Source of the DNA: CAZNPH01 sp964574985
GTDB taxonomy: Bacteria > Bacteroidota > Bacteroidia > Bacteroidales > SM23-62
Reading direction: 5' to 3'
Length of the DNA stretch: 64,000 bases
Assembly: GCA_964574985.1 (NCBI GenBank)
Contig: CAZNPH010000002.1
Coordinates: 124,001 to 188,000 of the forward strand
Numbering within the stretch: the first letter of the stretch is position 1; each line of letters opens with the position of its first letter. Shown here one piece after another: positions 8,473 through 17,770 of this stretch. The notes below the pieces were generated by a model. The model searched no databases. It was given only the letters and a program-made list of their open reading frames with translations, and had not been told where the DNA came from. A program made the translations under genes and the position numbers.

Positions 8473-9264
8473 ATGAGAGCAAAGAAAAGCCTCGGGCAGC
8501 ATTTTCTGACCGACCATAATGTGGCCCGGAAGATTGTGGATCTTTTGCATCCCGGTCCGCATGAGCCCGTTCTGGAAATCGGTCCGGGCGCGGGCATACT
8601 GACCGGGCTGTTGCTGGAAAGGTTTGGGGAAAGGCTTTATTTGGTTGAGATCGACCGGAATGCGGTTCGTCAGCTTGTGAATCTTTATCCTTCACTTTCA
8701 AAGAGGATCATACTGAATGATATCGTGAAGTTTGATTTTGCCTCGATTCCCGGGAGGAAAATAAGTGTCATAGGGAATCTTCCGTATAATGTATCCAGTC
8801 AGATATTTTTTCATTTTCTGTCCAACCGGATGCTGATTGCAAGGGCCGTTTGTATGGTACAGAAGGAAATGGCTGAACGCATTGCCGCACCCCCCGGAAC
8901 ACGTAATGCAGGGATTTTATCGGTTTTGCTGCAGGCATACTATGAAATTGCCTTTCATTTCACGGTGACCGAAAAAGTATTCCGGCCCGTACCCGCTGTG
9001 AAATCGGCTGTGATCACCCTGAACAGAAGACCGCTTGGGAAATTGCCCTGCAATGAAGCACATTTTTTCAAGGTGGTAAAAACATGTTTCGGGCAAAGAA
9101 GAAAAATGATCAGAAATTCAATAAAGGTACTGACAGTGGAAAATGCAGATATGGGTGATTATGCAACCAAAAGGCCCGAACAACTGACCGTGGATGATTT
9201 TGTACACCTGACTTTGATGTTGCAAAGTCAGATTGAAGCATCAGAAAAACGGGAAAATACATAA
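8473..9264 (+). CDS. rsmA: 16S rRNA (adenine1518/1519-N6)-dimethyltransferase
   Basis: KsgA/RsmA uses SAM to dimethylate two adjacent adenines near the 3' end of 16S rRNA during 30S maturation. It has 263 residues, normal for the family. The N-terminal AKKSLGQHFLTD block, SAM motif I VLEIGPGAGILTGLLL and catalytic motif IV NLPYNVSSQIFFHFL are intact. The C-terminal helical domain carries PVPAVKSAVITL and CFGQRRKMIRNS. It starts at ATG 8473 and precedes mgtE by 54 bases, a common pairing in Bacteroidota. mgtE also has its own promoter-like element. Confidence 0.97.
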   Translation: MRAKKSLGQHFLTDHNVARKIVDLLHPGPHEPVLEIGPGAGILTGLLLERFGERLYLVEIDRNAVRQLVNLYPSLSKRIILNDIVKFDFASIPGRKISVIGNLPYNVSSQIFFHFLSNRMLIARAVCMVQKEMAERIAAPPGTRNAGILSVLLQAYYEIAFHFTVTEKVFRPVPAVKSAVITLNRRPLGKLPCNEAHFFKVVKTCFGQRRKMIRNSIKVLTVENADMGDYATKRPEQLTVDDFVHLTLMLQSQIEASEKRENT

Positions 9265-9270
9265 AAAACA

Positions 9271-9278
9271 TATATTTG
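9271..9278 (+). promoter_or_regulatory. -7 element upstream of mgtE
   Basis: TATATTTG matches TAnnTTTG, 40 bases before the mgtE ATG. It would let mgtE be transcribed apart from ksgA. Confidence 0.5.
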
Positions 9279-9318
9279 CCGGTAATTTGGCATCATTGAT
9301 TCAGAATAACTGACAGCA

Positions 9319-10677
9319 ATGCATTTTGAACTAACCCGGGAATATGTCGATCAATTGAAAGTGCTGATCGATAACCATGATGAACCTGGTATTGCTGAGC
9401 TTGTTTCTCCCCTTCATGCTGCGGATATTGCGGAAATTTTCAAAGAGCTGGATGAAGAAGAGGCCAGAACCGTCTACCTGCTTCTGGACGGAGAAAAAGC
9501 GGCGGATGTTATGATCGAAATGGAAGAAGACCGGCGGGAAAGATTCCTGAAAACCCTGCCCGGCCATGTGATCGCCCGTCAATTCATCGACAATATGGAT
9601 TCTGACGATGCAGCGGACATCATCGGAGAGCTTTCTGATGACAAAAAAGAAGAAGTCCTCCAGCATATCGTGGATGTGGAGCAGGCGGGGGATATTGTGG
9701 ATCTGTTGAGTTATGACCGGGATACGGCGGGAGGATTGATGGCCAAGGAGCTGATCCGTGTAAACGAGAACTGGTCCATAAAAACATGCCTCAGGGAAAT
9801 GCGCAAGCAGGCAGAAGAGGTCGATGAAGTGTATTACGTTTATGTGGTGGATGACGATAACAAACTGAAAGGAATCCTTTCCCTGAAGAAAATGCTTATC
9901 AGTGATGCAGGCACAAAGGTGAAAGACCTTTACAATCCGGATGTCATCTCAGTCAGAACAGGAACCCAGGCCGAAGAAGTGGCCAATATCATACACAAGT
10001 ACGACCTGGTGGCCCTGCCGGTGATTGACTCCGTCGGCCGGCTCATGGGCAGGATCACCATCGATGATGTGGTGGATGTGATCAGGGAAGAAGCGGAAAG
10101 GGATTATCAGATGATCTCCGGTATTTCAGAGGACGTCGAACCTTCGGACAATGTCTGGCTTCTGACCCGGGCACGGCTTCCCTGGCTTTTCATCGGCCTG
10201 CTTGGCGGAATACTGGTTGCCGGGGTGATCAGCGGTTTTGAACATGACCTGAGGATCTATCCCGAAATGGCTTTTTTTATTCCCCTGATCGCAGCAATGG
10301 GCGGAAACGTCGGTGTACAATCCTCCTCCATCATTGTGCAGGGTCTGGCAACCAAAACCATCGGTCTGGAAAGTACAGCAAAAAAGCTGCTGAAGGAATT
10401 TTCAGTGGCACTGGTCAACGGCATTACGCTGTCCGGACTCATTTTCGCATATAATCTTCTGGCCAGTGATTCCTATGCCCTTACCATAACGGTGAGCAGT
10501 GCGCTGTTTGTGGTCATCCTGTTTGCGTCCCTTTTCGGAACCTTCGTTCCCCTCATCCTCGACAAGCTCCGTGTTGACCCGGCCCTGGCAACCGGACCGT
10601 TCATTACCACGGTCAATGACATCATCAGTCTGTTCTTTTATTTTTTCATCGGCCGGATCCTGTATGCCGTTTTTTAA
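9319..10677 (+). CDS. mgtE: Magnesium transporter MgtE
   Basis: An inner-membrane Mg2+ channel of 452 residues, full length. The cytosolic N domain (about 20-130, superhelical, with DAADIIGELSDDKKEEVLQ) and two CBS domains (about 135-258) gate the pore by binding Mg2+. The C-terminal membrane domain (about 285-450) has five hydrophobic segments and the signature MGGNVGVQSSSIIVQGLAT. It lies downstream of ksgA and ends two bases before the convergent ABC permease gene. A second Mg2+ transporter, CorA, is encoded at 29570-30637. Confidence 0.95.
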   Translation: MHFELTREYVDQLKVLIDNHDEPGIAELVSPLHAADIAEIFKELDEEEARTVYLLLDGEKAADVMIEMEEDRRERFLKTLPGHVIARQFIDNMDSDDAADIIGELSDDKKEEVLQHIVDVEQAGDIVDLLSYDRDTAGGLMAKELIRVNENWSIKTCLREMRKQAEEVDEVYYVYVVDDDNKLKGILSLKKMLISDAGTKVKDLYNPDVISVRTGTQAEEVANIIHKYDLVALPVIDSVGRLMGRITIDDVVDVIREEAERDYQMISGISEDVEPSDNVWLLTRARLPWLFIGLLGGILVAGVISGFEHDLRIYPEMAFFIPLIAAMGGNVGVQSSSIIVQGLATKTIGLESTAKKLLKEFSVALVNGITLSGLIFAYNLLASDSYALTITVSSALFVVILFASLFGTFVPLILDKLRVDPALATGPFITTVNDIISLFFYFFIGRILYAVF

Positions 10678-10679
10678 AT

Positions 10680-11948
10680 TCAGAATGTGGTATTGATCGC
10701 TTCCACCGGATTCATCCGGGAAGCAGAATACGCAGGTGCATATCCGGAAATCAGGCCGATGATGCTCGAAGTGGCCAGTCCGAGTACAATGTTCCCGGCA
10801 GTAAGGGTTATGGAAAAGTTGGTGGTTACGCCGAGAATGGCAGTGCCGATGAATATGAGCAGCAGTCCAATGGCCCCGCCCGTGACTGCAAGGAGTATCG
10901 ATTCGGACAAAAACTGAATCAGAATAAAGAACCTTTTGGCGCCAAGCGCTTTTTGTATGCCGATGATGTTGGTCCTTTCCCTGACCGATACAAACATGAT
11001 GTTGGCAATCCCGAAACCTCCCACCAAGATGGAAAAGCCCCCGATAAACAAACCAGCCAGATTGAATACGCTGAATATCTGATCGATTCCGCTGGAGATC
11101 ATACTGGTCTGGTTCAGTGCGAAATTGTCATCTGCTCTTGGTTTCAGACGTCTTGCCGAACGCAGGATCATACGCAGTTCACTGATAAGCTCATCGTTTG
11201 ACACGTAGGGTTTGGCCTCCACCCAGATCATGGGATTCGCGTTTTCTTTTCTGATATCCACCAGGGTTCTCATAAAACCGATGGGAACAACAACGATTTC
11301 ATCCAGGGAGCCCCCGCCGAAAAGGCTTTTGCCTTCCTTTTCGCTTACGCCGATGACATGGATATTCCTGCCCATGACCTTGATTTGCTGCCCCAGAGGA
11401 TCCTGGTCCCGGAATAGTTCTGTGGCAATGGTATGCCCGATGACGGCAAGGTTCTTTGCGGACTGGAATTCGAACCGGGAGAAAAAACGTCCCTTTTCGA
11501 TCTCCAGGTTGCGGAGTTTTTCAAATTCATGAGAAACACCCCAGATTTGGGTTTCTTCAATGCTGTTGTTCTCCCATTTGATGCCTTTACTGGTAAGGCT
11601 GAAGAACATGACTTGCCGGGCAAGCTGTGAACGGTGCCTGATCATTTCATATTCATCATAGGTGGGAACAGGCCGGTTCAGGTATTGCCACCATTCATAA
11701 TTTTCTCCTTCCTCCGGGGCCCATGGCCACTTTTCAACATAAATTACATTTTCACCGAAAGAGGACAGACTGTTGCGGATATTGTTTTCCAGGGAATCAA
11801 TCACGGTAAATACCGAGATGATGGCAAAAATACCGATGGTAATGCCCAGCAGGGAGAGGAGGGTCCTGAGTTTATTTACCACCACCGAACGGAAAGCGAA
11901 AGAAAGGCTTTCGCCGATCATTCTCGGTAGTTTAACCGGATTTGGCAT
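10680..11948 (-). CDS. MacB/FtsX-type ABC transporter permease
   Basis: A 422-residue permease. TM1 is near residues 28-50 (LRTLLSLLGITIGIFAIIS), followed by a MacB-PCD periplasmic domain (about 55-280). Three further TM helices in the C-terminal FtsX domain include the motif GGFGIANIMFVSVRERTNII and IGIQKALGAKR. The architecture matches the MacB/LolC-like family that moves substrates out of the periplasm or inner leaflet by mechanotransmission. No ATPase or membrane-fusion partner gene lies next to it, so its ATPase must be encoded elsewhere. It is divergent from purH. The substrate is unknown. Confidence 0.9.
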   Translation of the reverse strand: MPNPVKLPRMIGESLSFAFRSVVVNKLRTLLSLLGITIGIFAIISVFTVIDSLENNIRNSLSSFGENVIYVEKWPWAPEEGENYEWWQYLNRPVPTYDEYEMIRHRSQLARQVMFFSLTSKGIKWENNSIEETQIWGVSHEFEKLRNLEIEKGRFFSRFEFQSAKNLAVIGHTIATELFRDQDPLGQQIKVMGRNIHVIGVSEKEGKSLFGGGSLDEIVVVPIGFMRTLVDIRKENANPMIWVEAKPYVSNDELISELRMILRSARRLKPRADDNFALNQTSMISSGIDQIFSVFNLAGLFIGGFSILVGGFGIANIMFVSVRERTNIIGIQKALGAKRFFILIQFLSESILLAVTGGAIGLLLIFIGTAILGVTTNFSITLTAGNIVLGLATSSIIGLISGYAPAYSASRMNPVEAINTTF

Positions 11949-11967
11949 TAAATGCAGGTTTTCACGG

Positions 11968-11975
11968 CAAATTTA
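11968..11975 (-). promoter_or_regulatory. -7 element upstream of ABC permease
   Basis: Minus-strand TAAATTTG matches TAnnTTTG, 19 bases before the ATG at 11948. Confidence 0.5.
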
Positions 11976-11998
11976 CCTATTTTTAGCAACATTTTTAA

Positions 11999-12006
11999 TA
12001 ACTTTG
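11999..12006 (+). promoter_or_regulatory. -7 element upstream of purH
   Basis: TAACTTTG matches TAnnTTTG and lies 24 bases before the purH ATG at 12031. It supports that start over the in-frame extension to 11773. Confidence 0.6.
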
Positions 12007-12030
12007 TCGAAACTTAACAAATACCTGTTA

Positions 12031-13554
12031 ATGAGTGATTTAAGAAGAGTCAAGCGGGCGCTGATTTCGGTATATCACAAGGATTTTCTGGATACAGTTC
12101 TTGCCGCCCTGGGCAATTTTTCAGTCGGTGTAATTTCTACCGGAGGAACCGCAAAATACATCAGGGAAGCCGGGTACACGGTGGAAACGGTTGAAGAGAT
12201 CACCGGATATCCATCCATTCTCGGGGGGCGGGTGAAAACATTGCACCCCTGCATATTCGGAGGAATTCTTGCCCGAAAGGATGTGCAAGAGGACCATGAT
12301 CAGCTGGTAAAATACAATATACCCGCCATTGACCTTGTCATAGTTGACCTGTACCCTTTTGAGGAAACCGTCCGGTCCGGAGCTGTCGAGAAGGATGTGA
12401 TCGAGCAGATCGATATCGGGGGGATTTCCCTGATCAGGGCTGCAGCCAAGAATTACAAGGATGTTCTTGTGGTTTCCGGCCGGCATCAGTATGATGAATT
12501 GATCTCATTACTGCAGGGAAAAGAGGGTGCTACAGAATTGAGTGACCGGAAACGGTTTGCCGCGGAAGCATTTGATCTGACGTCTGCCTATGATGCGGCC
12601 ATCTTCAATCATTACAATGATGATTCTCAAAGGGTTTACAAAATAAGCATGGGGAATGGTTATAAACTCAGATATGGAGAAAATCCCCATCAATCCGGTA
12701 TCTTTTATGGCGGTTTTCGTGAGATATTCGACAAACTCCACGGCAAGGCGGTTTCATACAACAATCTGCTGGATATTGATGCGGCGGTCGGACTCATATC
12801 TGATTTCCGGGAAACGACTTTTGCCGTTCTCAAACACAACAATGCATGCGGAGTTGCCTCCAGGGAGTCCCTGGTACAGGCATGGAAGGATGCCCTGGCC
12901 GGCGATCCCGTATCGGCTTTCGGAGGTGTTTTGATCACCAATCGCATGCTGGATGAAGAAACTGCCGGTGAGATCCACAAGTTGTTCTTCGAAGTGATCA
13001 TCGCACCCGGATACGAGCAAAAAGCCATGGAGATCCTCCGGCAGAAGAAGAACCGGATCATACTGAAACAGAAAAAACCGGTTTCCGTCGAAAAGACAGT
13101 ACGTTCCTGCCTCCATGGCATGCTGGTCCAGGATAAGGACAGGGTGACCGAGAATGCAGGGGACCTGCAGGTAGTCACTACCCGGAAACCCGGGGAAAAG
13201 GAAATGGAGGACATGCTTTTTGGGAACAAGATCGTCAAACATACCAAATCCAATGCCATTGTGCTGGCCAAAAATAAACAATTGATCGCCAGTGGTGTGG
13301 GACAGACCTCCAGGGTGGATGCATTGAAACAGGCTGTTGCCAAAGCAGAAAGCTTTCATTTCGATCTGGACGGAGCCGTTATGGCCTCAGATGCTTTCTT
13401 CCCCTTTGCAGACTCGGTTGAGATTGCACATCTGGCAGGAATTTCCTCGGTCATTCAACCGGGCGGTTCGATACGCGACAAGGATTCCATAGAGTATTGC
13501 AACAGCAAAAACATGGCCATGGTATTCACCGGCATACGCCATTTCAAGCATTAG
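12031..13554 (+). CDS. purH: Bifunctional AICAR transformylase/IMP cyclohydrolase
   Basis: Catalyses the last two steps of IMP synthesis: formyl transfer from 10-formyl-THF to AICAR, then cyclisation. The ATG at 12031 (MSDLRRVKRALISVYHK) gives 507 residues, the usual length. An open frame runs back to 11773 but overlaps the divergent permease and its promoter. The N-terminal IMP cyclohydrolase domain (about 5-195) shows STGGTAKYIREAG and LGGRVKTLHP. The transformylase domain shows LRYGENPHQSG, KHNNACGVAS and SDAFFPFADSVE. It lies 32 bases before mreB and may be co-transcribed with the shape operon. Confidence 0.97.
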   Translation: MSDLRRVKRALISVYHKDFLDTVLAALGNFSVGVISTGGTAKYIREAGYTVETVEEITGYPSILGGRVKTLHPCIFGGILARKDVQEDHDQLVKYNIPAIDLVIVDLYPFEETVRSGAVEKDVIEQIDIGGISLIRAAAKNYKDVLVVSGRHQYDELISLLQGKEGATELSDRKRFAAEAFDLTSAYDAAIFNHYNDDSQRVYKISMGNGYKLRYGENPHQSGIFYGGFREIFDKLHGKAVSYNNLLDIDAAVGLISDFRETTFAVLKHNNACGVASRESLVQAWKDALAGDPVSAFGGVLITNRMLDEETAGEIHKLFFEVIIAPGYEQKAMEILRQKKNRIILKQKKPVSVEKTVRSCLHGMLVQDKDRVTENAGDLQVVTTRKPGEKEMEDMLFGNKIVKHTKSNAIVLAKNKQLIASGVGQTSRVDALKQAVAKAESFHFDLDGAVMASDAFFPFADSVEIAHLAGISSVIQPGGSIRDKDSIEYCNSKNMAMVFTGIRHFKH

Positions 13555-13586
13555 GTTTTTGAACCGATAATCATCACATACAAGAT

Positions 13587-14609
13587 ATGGGCATTTTTTC
13601 ATTTTTGACTCAGGAGATTGCAATTGATCTGGGAACTGCCAATACGATCATCATTCACCATGACAAGGTGGTGGTGAATGAACCCTCAATCGTGGCCATT
13701 GATCAGACAACCAAAAAACTGATAGCCATCGGGGAGAAAGCCCGCCAGATGCACGGGAAAACGCATGAAAACATAAAGACTGTCAGGCCCCTGAAAGACG
13801 GGGTGATCGCGGATTTCAATGCAGCGGAACAGATGATCAGGGGGATGATCAAAATGATCAGCAGCAAAAGCCGCCTTTTTACTCCCTCCCTGCGCATGGT
13901 GGTTTGTATTCCGTCGGGAAGCACCGAGGTTGAGATCAGGGCTGTGAGAGATTCTTCTGAACATGCCGGAGGGCGGGACGTTTACCTGATCTATGAACCC
14001 ATGGCGGCAGCCATCGGGATCGGTATTGATGTGGAAGCGCCGGAAGGGAACATGGTGGTTGATATCGGCGGAGGTACCACAGAAATCGCGGTAATCGCCC
14101 TGGGAGGCATTGTGGTCAATCAATCCATACGCATCGCAGGTGATGGTTTTACCAAGGACATCCAGTCCTATATGCGGCACCAGCACAACATCAAGATCGG
14201 TGAAAGAACGGCAGAAGAAATCAAATTCGCTGTTGGATCCACCATGCCTGATCTTGAGGATCCCCCCGGGGATTTTATGGTGCGGGGTCCGAACCTGATG
14301 ACCGCCATGCCCATTGAAATTCCGATATCTTACCAGGAGATTGCCCATTGCCTGGACAAATCCATTTCAAAAATTGAAACAGCCATACTGGCCGTTCTTG
14401 AACAAACACCCCCTGAACTGTATTCTGACATCGTAAGCAAGGGCATTCATTTGGCCGGCGGAGGCGCATTGTTGCGGGGTTTTGACAAACGTTTGACAGA
14501 CAAGATCAACATTCCCTTTTATCTTGTCGAGGATCCCCTTCAGGCCGTGGCCAGGGGCACAGGCATTGCTCTGAAGAATGTGGATAAGTTTTCATTCCTG
14601 ATGAGATAG
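13587..14609 (+). CDS. mreB: Rod shape-determining actin homologue MreB
   Basis: A bacterial actin that forms membrane-associated filaments guiding lateral wall synthesis. It has 340 residues, typical length. The N-terminus MGIFSFLTQEIAIDLGTANT carries the phosphate-1 loop (DLGTANT). The phosphate-2 loop is in VVDIGGGTTEIAVIALGG, and LAGGGALLRGFDKRL is the C-terminal adenosine-binding motif. First gene of the mreB-mreC-mreD-mrdA-mrdB cluster. No promoter element was recognised in the 32 bases after purH. Confidence 0.97.
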   Translation: MGIFSFLTQEIAIDLGTANTIIIHHDKVVVNEPSIVAIDQTTKKLIAIGEKARQMHGKTHENIKTVRPLKDGVIADFNAAEQMIRGMIKMISSKSRLFTPSLRMVVCIPSGSTEVEIRAVRDSSEHAGGRDVYLIYEPMAAAIGIGIDVEAPEGNMVVDIGGGTTEIAVIALGGIVVNQSIRIAGDGFTKDIQSYMRHQHNIKIGERTAEEIKFAVGSTMPDLEDPPGDFMVRGPNLMTAMPIEIPISYQEIAHCLDKSISKIETAILAVLEQTPPELYSDIVSKGIHLAGGGALLRGFDKRLTDKINIPFYLVEDPLQAVARGTGIALKNVDKFSFLMR

Positions 14610-14622
14610 TCAGATTTGAAAT

Positions 14623-15450
14623 ATGAGGAATTTGTTACGGCTCATTGTTCGCTATCATTTCCTGCTGTTGTTTCTGGCCTTTGAGGCCCTTTCCTTTATA
14701 ATGGTTTTCAATCACAACCAGTTTCAGAAAGCAGGTTTTGTGAATTTCAGCCGGTCGGTGGACGGATTTCTTCACCGAAGGCTGGGAAGGATCAGTAATT
14801 ATTTTTCATTGTATAAGCTCAATGAAGCCCTGTACCGTGAAAATCTCAGGCTACGGAACCGGGTGGACCAACTTGAGGAGTCTGTTTCTGCTGCCGGGTA
14901 TCCTGTTTCCGATACCGCGGCCGGAAGGAAGTTTTATTATCAGTCTGCCAGGGTCATCAACAATTCTGTGACCAGGCAATACAATTACCTGACCATTGAT
15001 AAGGGAAGCAAACACGGAGTTGCCGAGGAAATGGGCGTGATCGGCACCGGGGGTGTGGTGGGTGTGGTCTACACCGTATCCCCGAATTTCTCAACCGTTA
15101 TTTCCTTGTTGAACAGAAATTTCAGATTGAGCGCAAAAATCAAGAAGAACGATTATTTCGGATCCCTTGCCTGGACAGGTACCGGTTACCGGAGGGGACT
15201 GCTGACCGAAATACCGTATCATGTAGATGTGCAGACCGGAGATACGGTGGTCACCAGTGGTTATTCAGCCATCTTCCCGGAAGGCATCATGATAGGCACT
15301 GTGGCCGGCTACAGTGTCAGGGAGGGCAATTTTTATGAGATAGAGGTGGAGTTGTCAACAGGATTCAAGGATTTGGTTTATGTATACGTGATCGGGAACA
15401 CCACCCGTGCAGAACAAATGGAATTGGAAAACATCAGGAATAATGGTTAG
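14623..15450 (+). CDS. mreC: Rod shape-determining protein MreC
   Basis: A bitopic inner-membrane protein that links MreB filaments to the periplasmic elongation complex. It has 275 residues: a TM helix at about 9-27 (YHFLLLFLAFEALSFIMVF), a short periplasmic coiled coil (YRENLRLRNRVDQLEESV), and the two-barrel MreC domain (about 100-262) with YLTIDKGSKHGVAEEMGVIG, GVVGVVYTVS and TGDTVVTSGYSAIFPEGIMIG. Thirteen bases separate it from mreB, and its last eight bases overlap mreD. Confidence 0.95.
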   Translation: MRNLLRLIVRYHFLLLFLAFEALSFIMVFNHNQFQKAGFVNFSRSVDGFLHRRLGRISNYFSLYKLNEALYRENLRLRNRVDQLEESVSAAGYPVSDTAAGRKFYYQSARVINNSVTRQYNYLTIDKGSKHGVAEEMGVIGTGGVVGVVYTVSPNFSTVISLLNRNFRLSAKIKKNDYFGSLAWTGTGYRRGLLTEIPYHVDVQTGDTVVTSGYSAIFPEGIMIGTVAGYSVREGNFYEIEVELSTGFKDLVYVYVIGNTTRAEQMELENIRNNG

Positions 15451-15949
15451 GATACTTTCCCGGAACATATTCAGGTTTTTCCTTTTGATATTTCTGCAGA
15501 TATTGATCTTCAACAATATCCAGCTGAGCGGTTACATCAATCCCTATTTTTACATCCTGTTCATTCTGCTCCTGCCTTTCGAAACACCCGGATGGACCAT
15601 ACTGCTCTCGGGTTTCCTGCTGGGTTTGATGATCGACCTGTTTATGCATACCCCGGGTATGCATGCAGCAGCAACGGTATTCATTGCCTTTTTGCGTCCG
15701 TCCATTCTGGAATTTATTGCACCCAGGGACGGATACGAATCAGGTTCATTCCCCCGTTTATATCATTACGGCTTTGCCTGGTTTCTGAAATATACCGTGA
15801 TCCTTGTGTTTGCCCATCACTTTTTTTTGTTTTATGTGGAAGTTTTCCGGCTGGCTGATTTTTTTCATACCCTGGTCCGGGTGATCATGAGCACGCTGTT
15901 TTCAAGTTTGCTGATTGTTATCAGCCAGTATTTCATTTTCAGAAAGTAA
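15443..15949 (+). CDS. mreD: Rod shape-determining protein MreD
   Basis: An integral membrane protein of 168 residues with about five or six hydrophobic helices (FFLLIFLQILIFNNI, ILFILLLPFETPGWTILLSG, LLGLMIDLFMHTPGMHAAAT, YTVILVFAHHFFLFYVEV). GLMIDLFMHTPGMHA is the recognisable MreD region. The ATG at 15443 (MVRILSRN) overlaps the mreC stop by eight bases. An in-frame start at 15407 would add a charged extension read from mreC and is unlikely. It is a scaffold in the elongasome between MreC and PBP2/RodA. Confidence 0.92.
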   Translation: MVRILSRNIFRFFLLIFLQILIFNNIQLSGYINPYFYILFILLLPFETPGWTILLSGFLLGLMIDLFMHTPGMHAAATVFIAFLRPSILEFIAPRDGYESGSFPRLYHYGFAWFLKYTVILVFAHHFFLFYVEVFRLADFFHTLVRVIMSTLFSSLLIVISQYFIFRK

Positions 15950-17770
15950 ATGAAGCAGTTTTCGAACAGAAAATATTTGATCGGGGGCATCATTCTGGTC
16001 ACTGCCTCTGTTCTTTTGATACGCCTGCTGGAGCTTCAGGTGCTGGAGTCATCCTATAAATATTCTGCCGACAGCAATACCCGCAGGACCATAACCATTT
16101 ATCCGGCAAGGGGGCTCATCTTTGACAGGAACAGGGATCTGCTCGTATGCAATGTTGCAGCTTATGATTTGATGATGAACCCTTCCCAATTGAGTGGCTT
16201 TGATACCACGGATTTCTGCGGGATCCTCAACATCACAAAAGAAGCGGTCAGGGAAAAGATCAAAAAAGCAAGGGATTATTCAAGGTTCAGGGCATCCATA
16301 TTCCTGAAGCAGATTTCCTCGGAGACATACGCGGTCCTTCAGGAAAAGCTGTATAAATTCCCCGGGTTTTTTGTACAGCCCCGAACCCTGAGGAAATATC
16401 CTCCGAATATCGCAGCCCATGTTCTGGGGTATGTGGGGGAAGTGGATGAAGGGATTATTTCCCGTGATCAATATTATAAAATGGGGGATTATATCGGGAT
16501 CAGCGGAATTGAACAGGCGTATGAGATAATATTGCGGGGCAAAAAAGGGGTCCGGGTATATCTTGTGGATGTACACAACCGGATCAAAGGATCATACCAG
16601 GACGGCAGGCTGGATAAACCTGTTAGGGTAGGCAGGGATATTGTATGTACGCTGGATGCCGGCCTTCAGAAGTACGGTGAGAAACTGATGGACCGGTTCG
16701 CAGGCAGTATCGCAGCCATTGAGCCATCATCCGGGGAAGTTCTGGCACTGGTAAGTTCTCCCGATTACCAGCCGGAGTTGCTGGTTGGACGGGCAAGATC
16801 GCCCAATTACACGAAACTGGTGAAAGATACCCTGAATCCATTGTTCAACCGGGCGGTCATGGCACAGTATCCTCCGGGTTCCACATTCAAGGTGGTGAAC
16901 GGATTGATTGCCTTGCATGAAGGAAGGGTCAGGACCACCACGGAATATTATTGTGACCTGGGATTTCATTACAAGGGATATACGGTTGGTTGTCATTATC
17001 ATGATTCACCACTTGATTTTGTGGGAGCTATCCAAAACAGTTGCAATGCATATTTCAGTCATGTTTTCCTGAACATCATCAATGACCCCGAATTCGGATC
17101 TCCTGCCGAAGCATTCAACAATTGGCGGAAACACATTCTCAGTTTCGGGCTCGGGCAGAAGCTTGAAACTGATTTTACCAATGAGCTTTCGGGATTGATT
17201 CCCACACAGGAGACCTATGACAACATTTATGGCAAGGGACACTGGAATTTCCTCACCATTCGCTCTCTGGCCATCGGACAGGGAGAGTTGGGGATCACTC
17301 CCCTGCAAATGGCCAATTTGTCAGCGACAATAGCCAACCGGGGGCATTATTTCATTCCCCATGTGGTAAAATCCATTCAGGGAGAAACATCCATTGATCC
17401 GTATTTTTCAGAAGTCATACGGACAACCATCGATACGGCTTATTATGAGCCGGTTGTCGAGGGAATGTACCAGGCAGTCAATGGTGGCAGGGGTAGTACG
17501 GCATGGAGGGCGAAAGTCCGGAATATTGCCATTTGCGGAAAAACCGGTACTGCAGAGAATCCCCATGGGGAGGACCATTCCATCTTCATTGCTTTCGCTC
17601 CCCGGGAAGATCCGCAAATTGCGGTTTCCGTATATGTGGAAAACGGCGGCTTCGGAAATACCTGGGCGGCTCCGATCGCCAGTCTTATGATCGAAAAGTA
17701 TCTGACTGACAGCATTTCCCGTCCCTATATGGAAGACTATGTATTACATTCGGAATTCGATCCTGAATGA
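15950..17770 (+). CDS. mrdA: Penicillin-binding protein 2 (elongation transpeptidase)
   Basis: A class B PBP that cross-links peptidoglycan during cylinder elongation as the partner of RodA. It has 606 residues: a TM anchor at about 9-27, a dimerisation domain with ARGLIFDRNRDLL and GYVGEVDEG, and the transpeptidase domain with all three motifs. These are Ser311-x-x-Lys314 (GSTFK), SCN (QNSCNAYF, near 363), and KTG at 531-533 (GKTGTAENPHGEDHS). Its ATG begins on the base after the mreD stop, and its stop overlaps the mrdB start by four bases. Confidence 0.96.
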   Translation: MKQFSNRKYLIGGIILVTASVLLIRLLELQVLESSYKYSADSNTRRTITIYPARGLIFDRNRDLLVCNVAAYDLMMNPSQLSGFDTTDFCGILNITKEAVREKIKKARDYSRFRASIFLKQISSETYAVLQEKLYKFPGFFVQPRTLRKYPPNIAAHVLGYVGEVDEGIISRDQYYKMGDYIGISGIEQAYEIILRGKKGVRVYLVDVHNRIKGSYQDGRLDKPVRVGRDIVCTLDAGLQKYGEKLMDRFAGSIAAIEPSSGEVLALVSSPDYQPELLVGRARSPNYTKLVKDTLNPLFNRAVMAQYPPGSTFKVVNGLIALHEGRVRTTTEYYCDLGFHYKGYTVGCHYHDSPLDFVGAIQNSCNAYFSHVFLNIINDPEFGSPAEAFNNWRKHILSFGLGQKLETDFTNELSGLIPTQETYDNIYGKGHWNFLTIRSLAIGQGELGITPLQMANLSATIANRGHYFIPHVVKSIQGETSIDPYFSEVIRTTIDTAYYEPVVEGMYQAVNGGRGSTAWRAKVRNIAICGKTGTAENPHGEDHSIFIAFAPREDPQIAVSVYVENGGFGNTWAAPIASLMIEKYLTDSISRPYMEDYVLHSEFDPE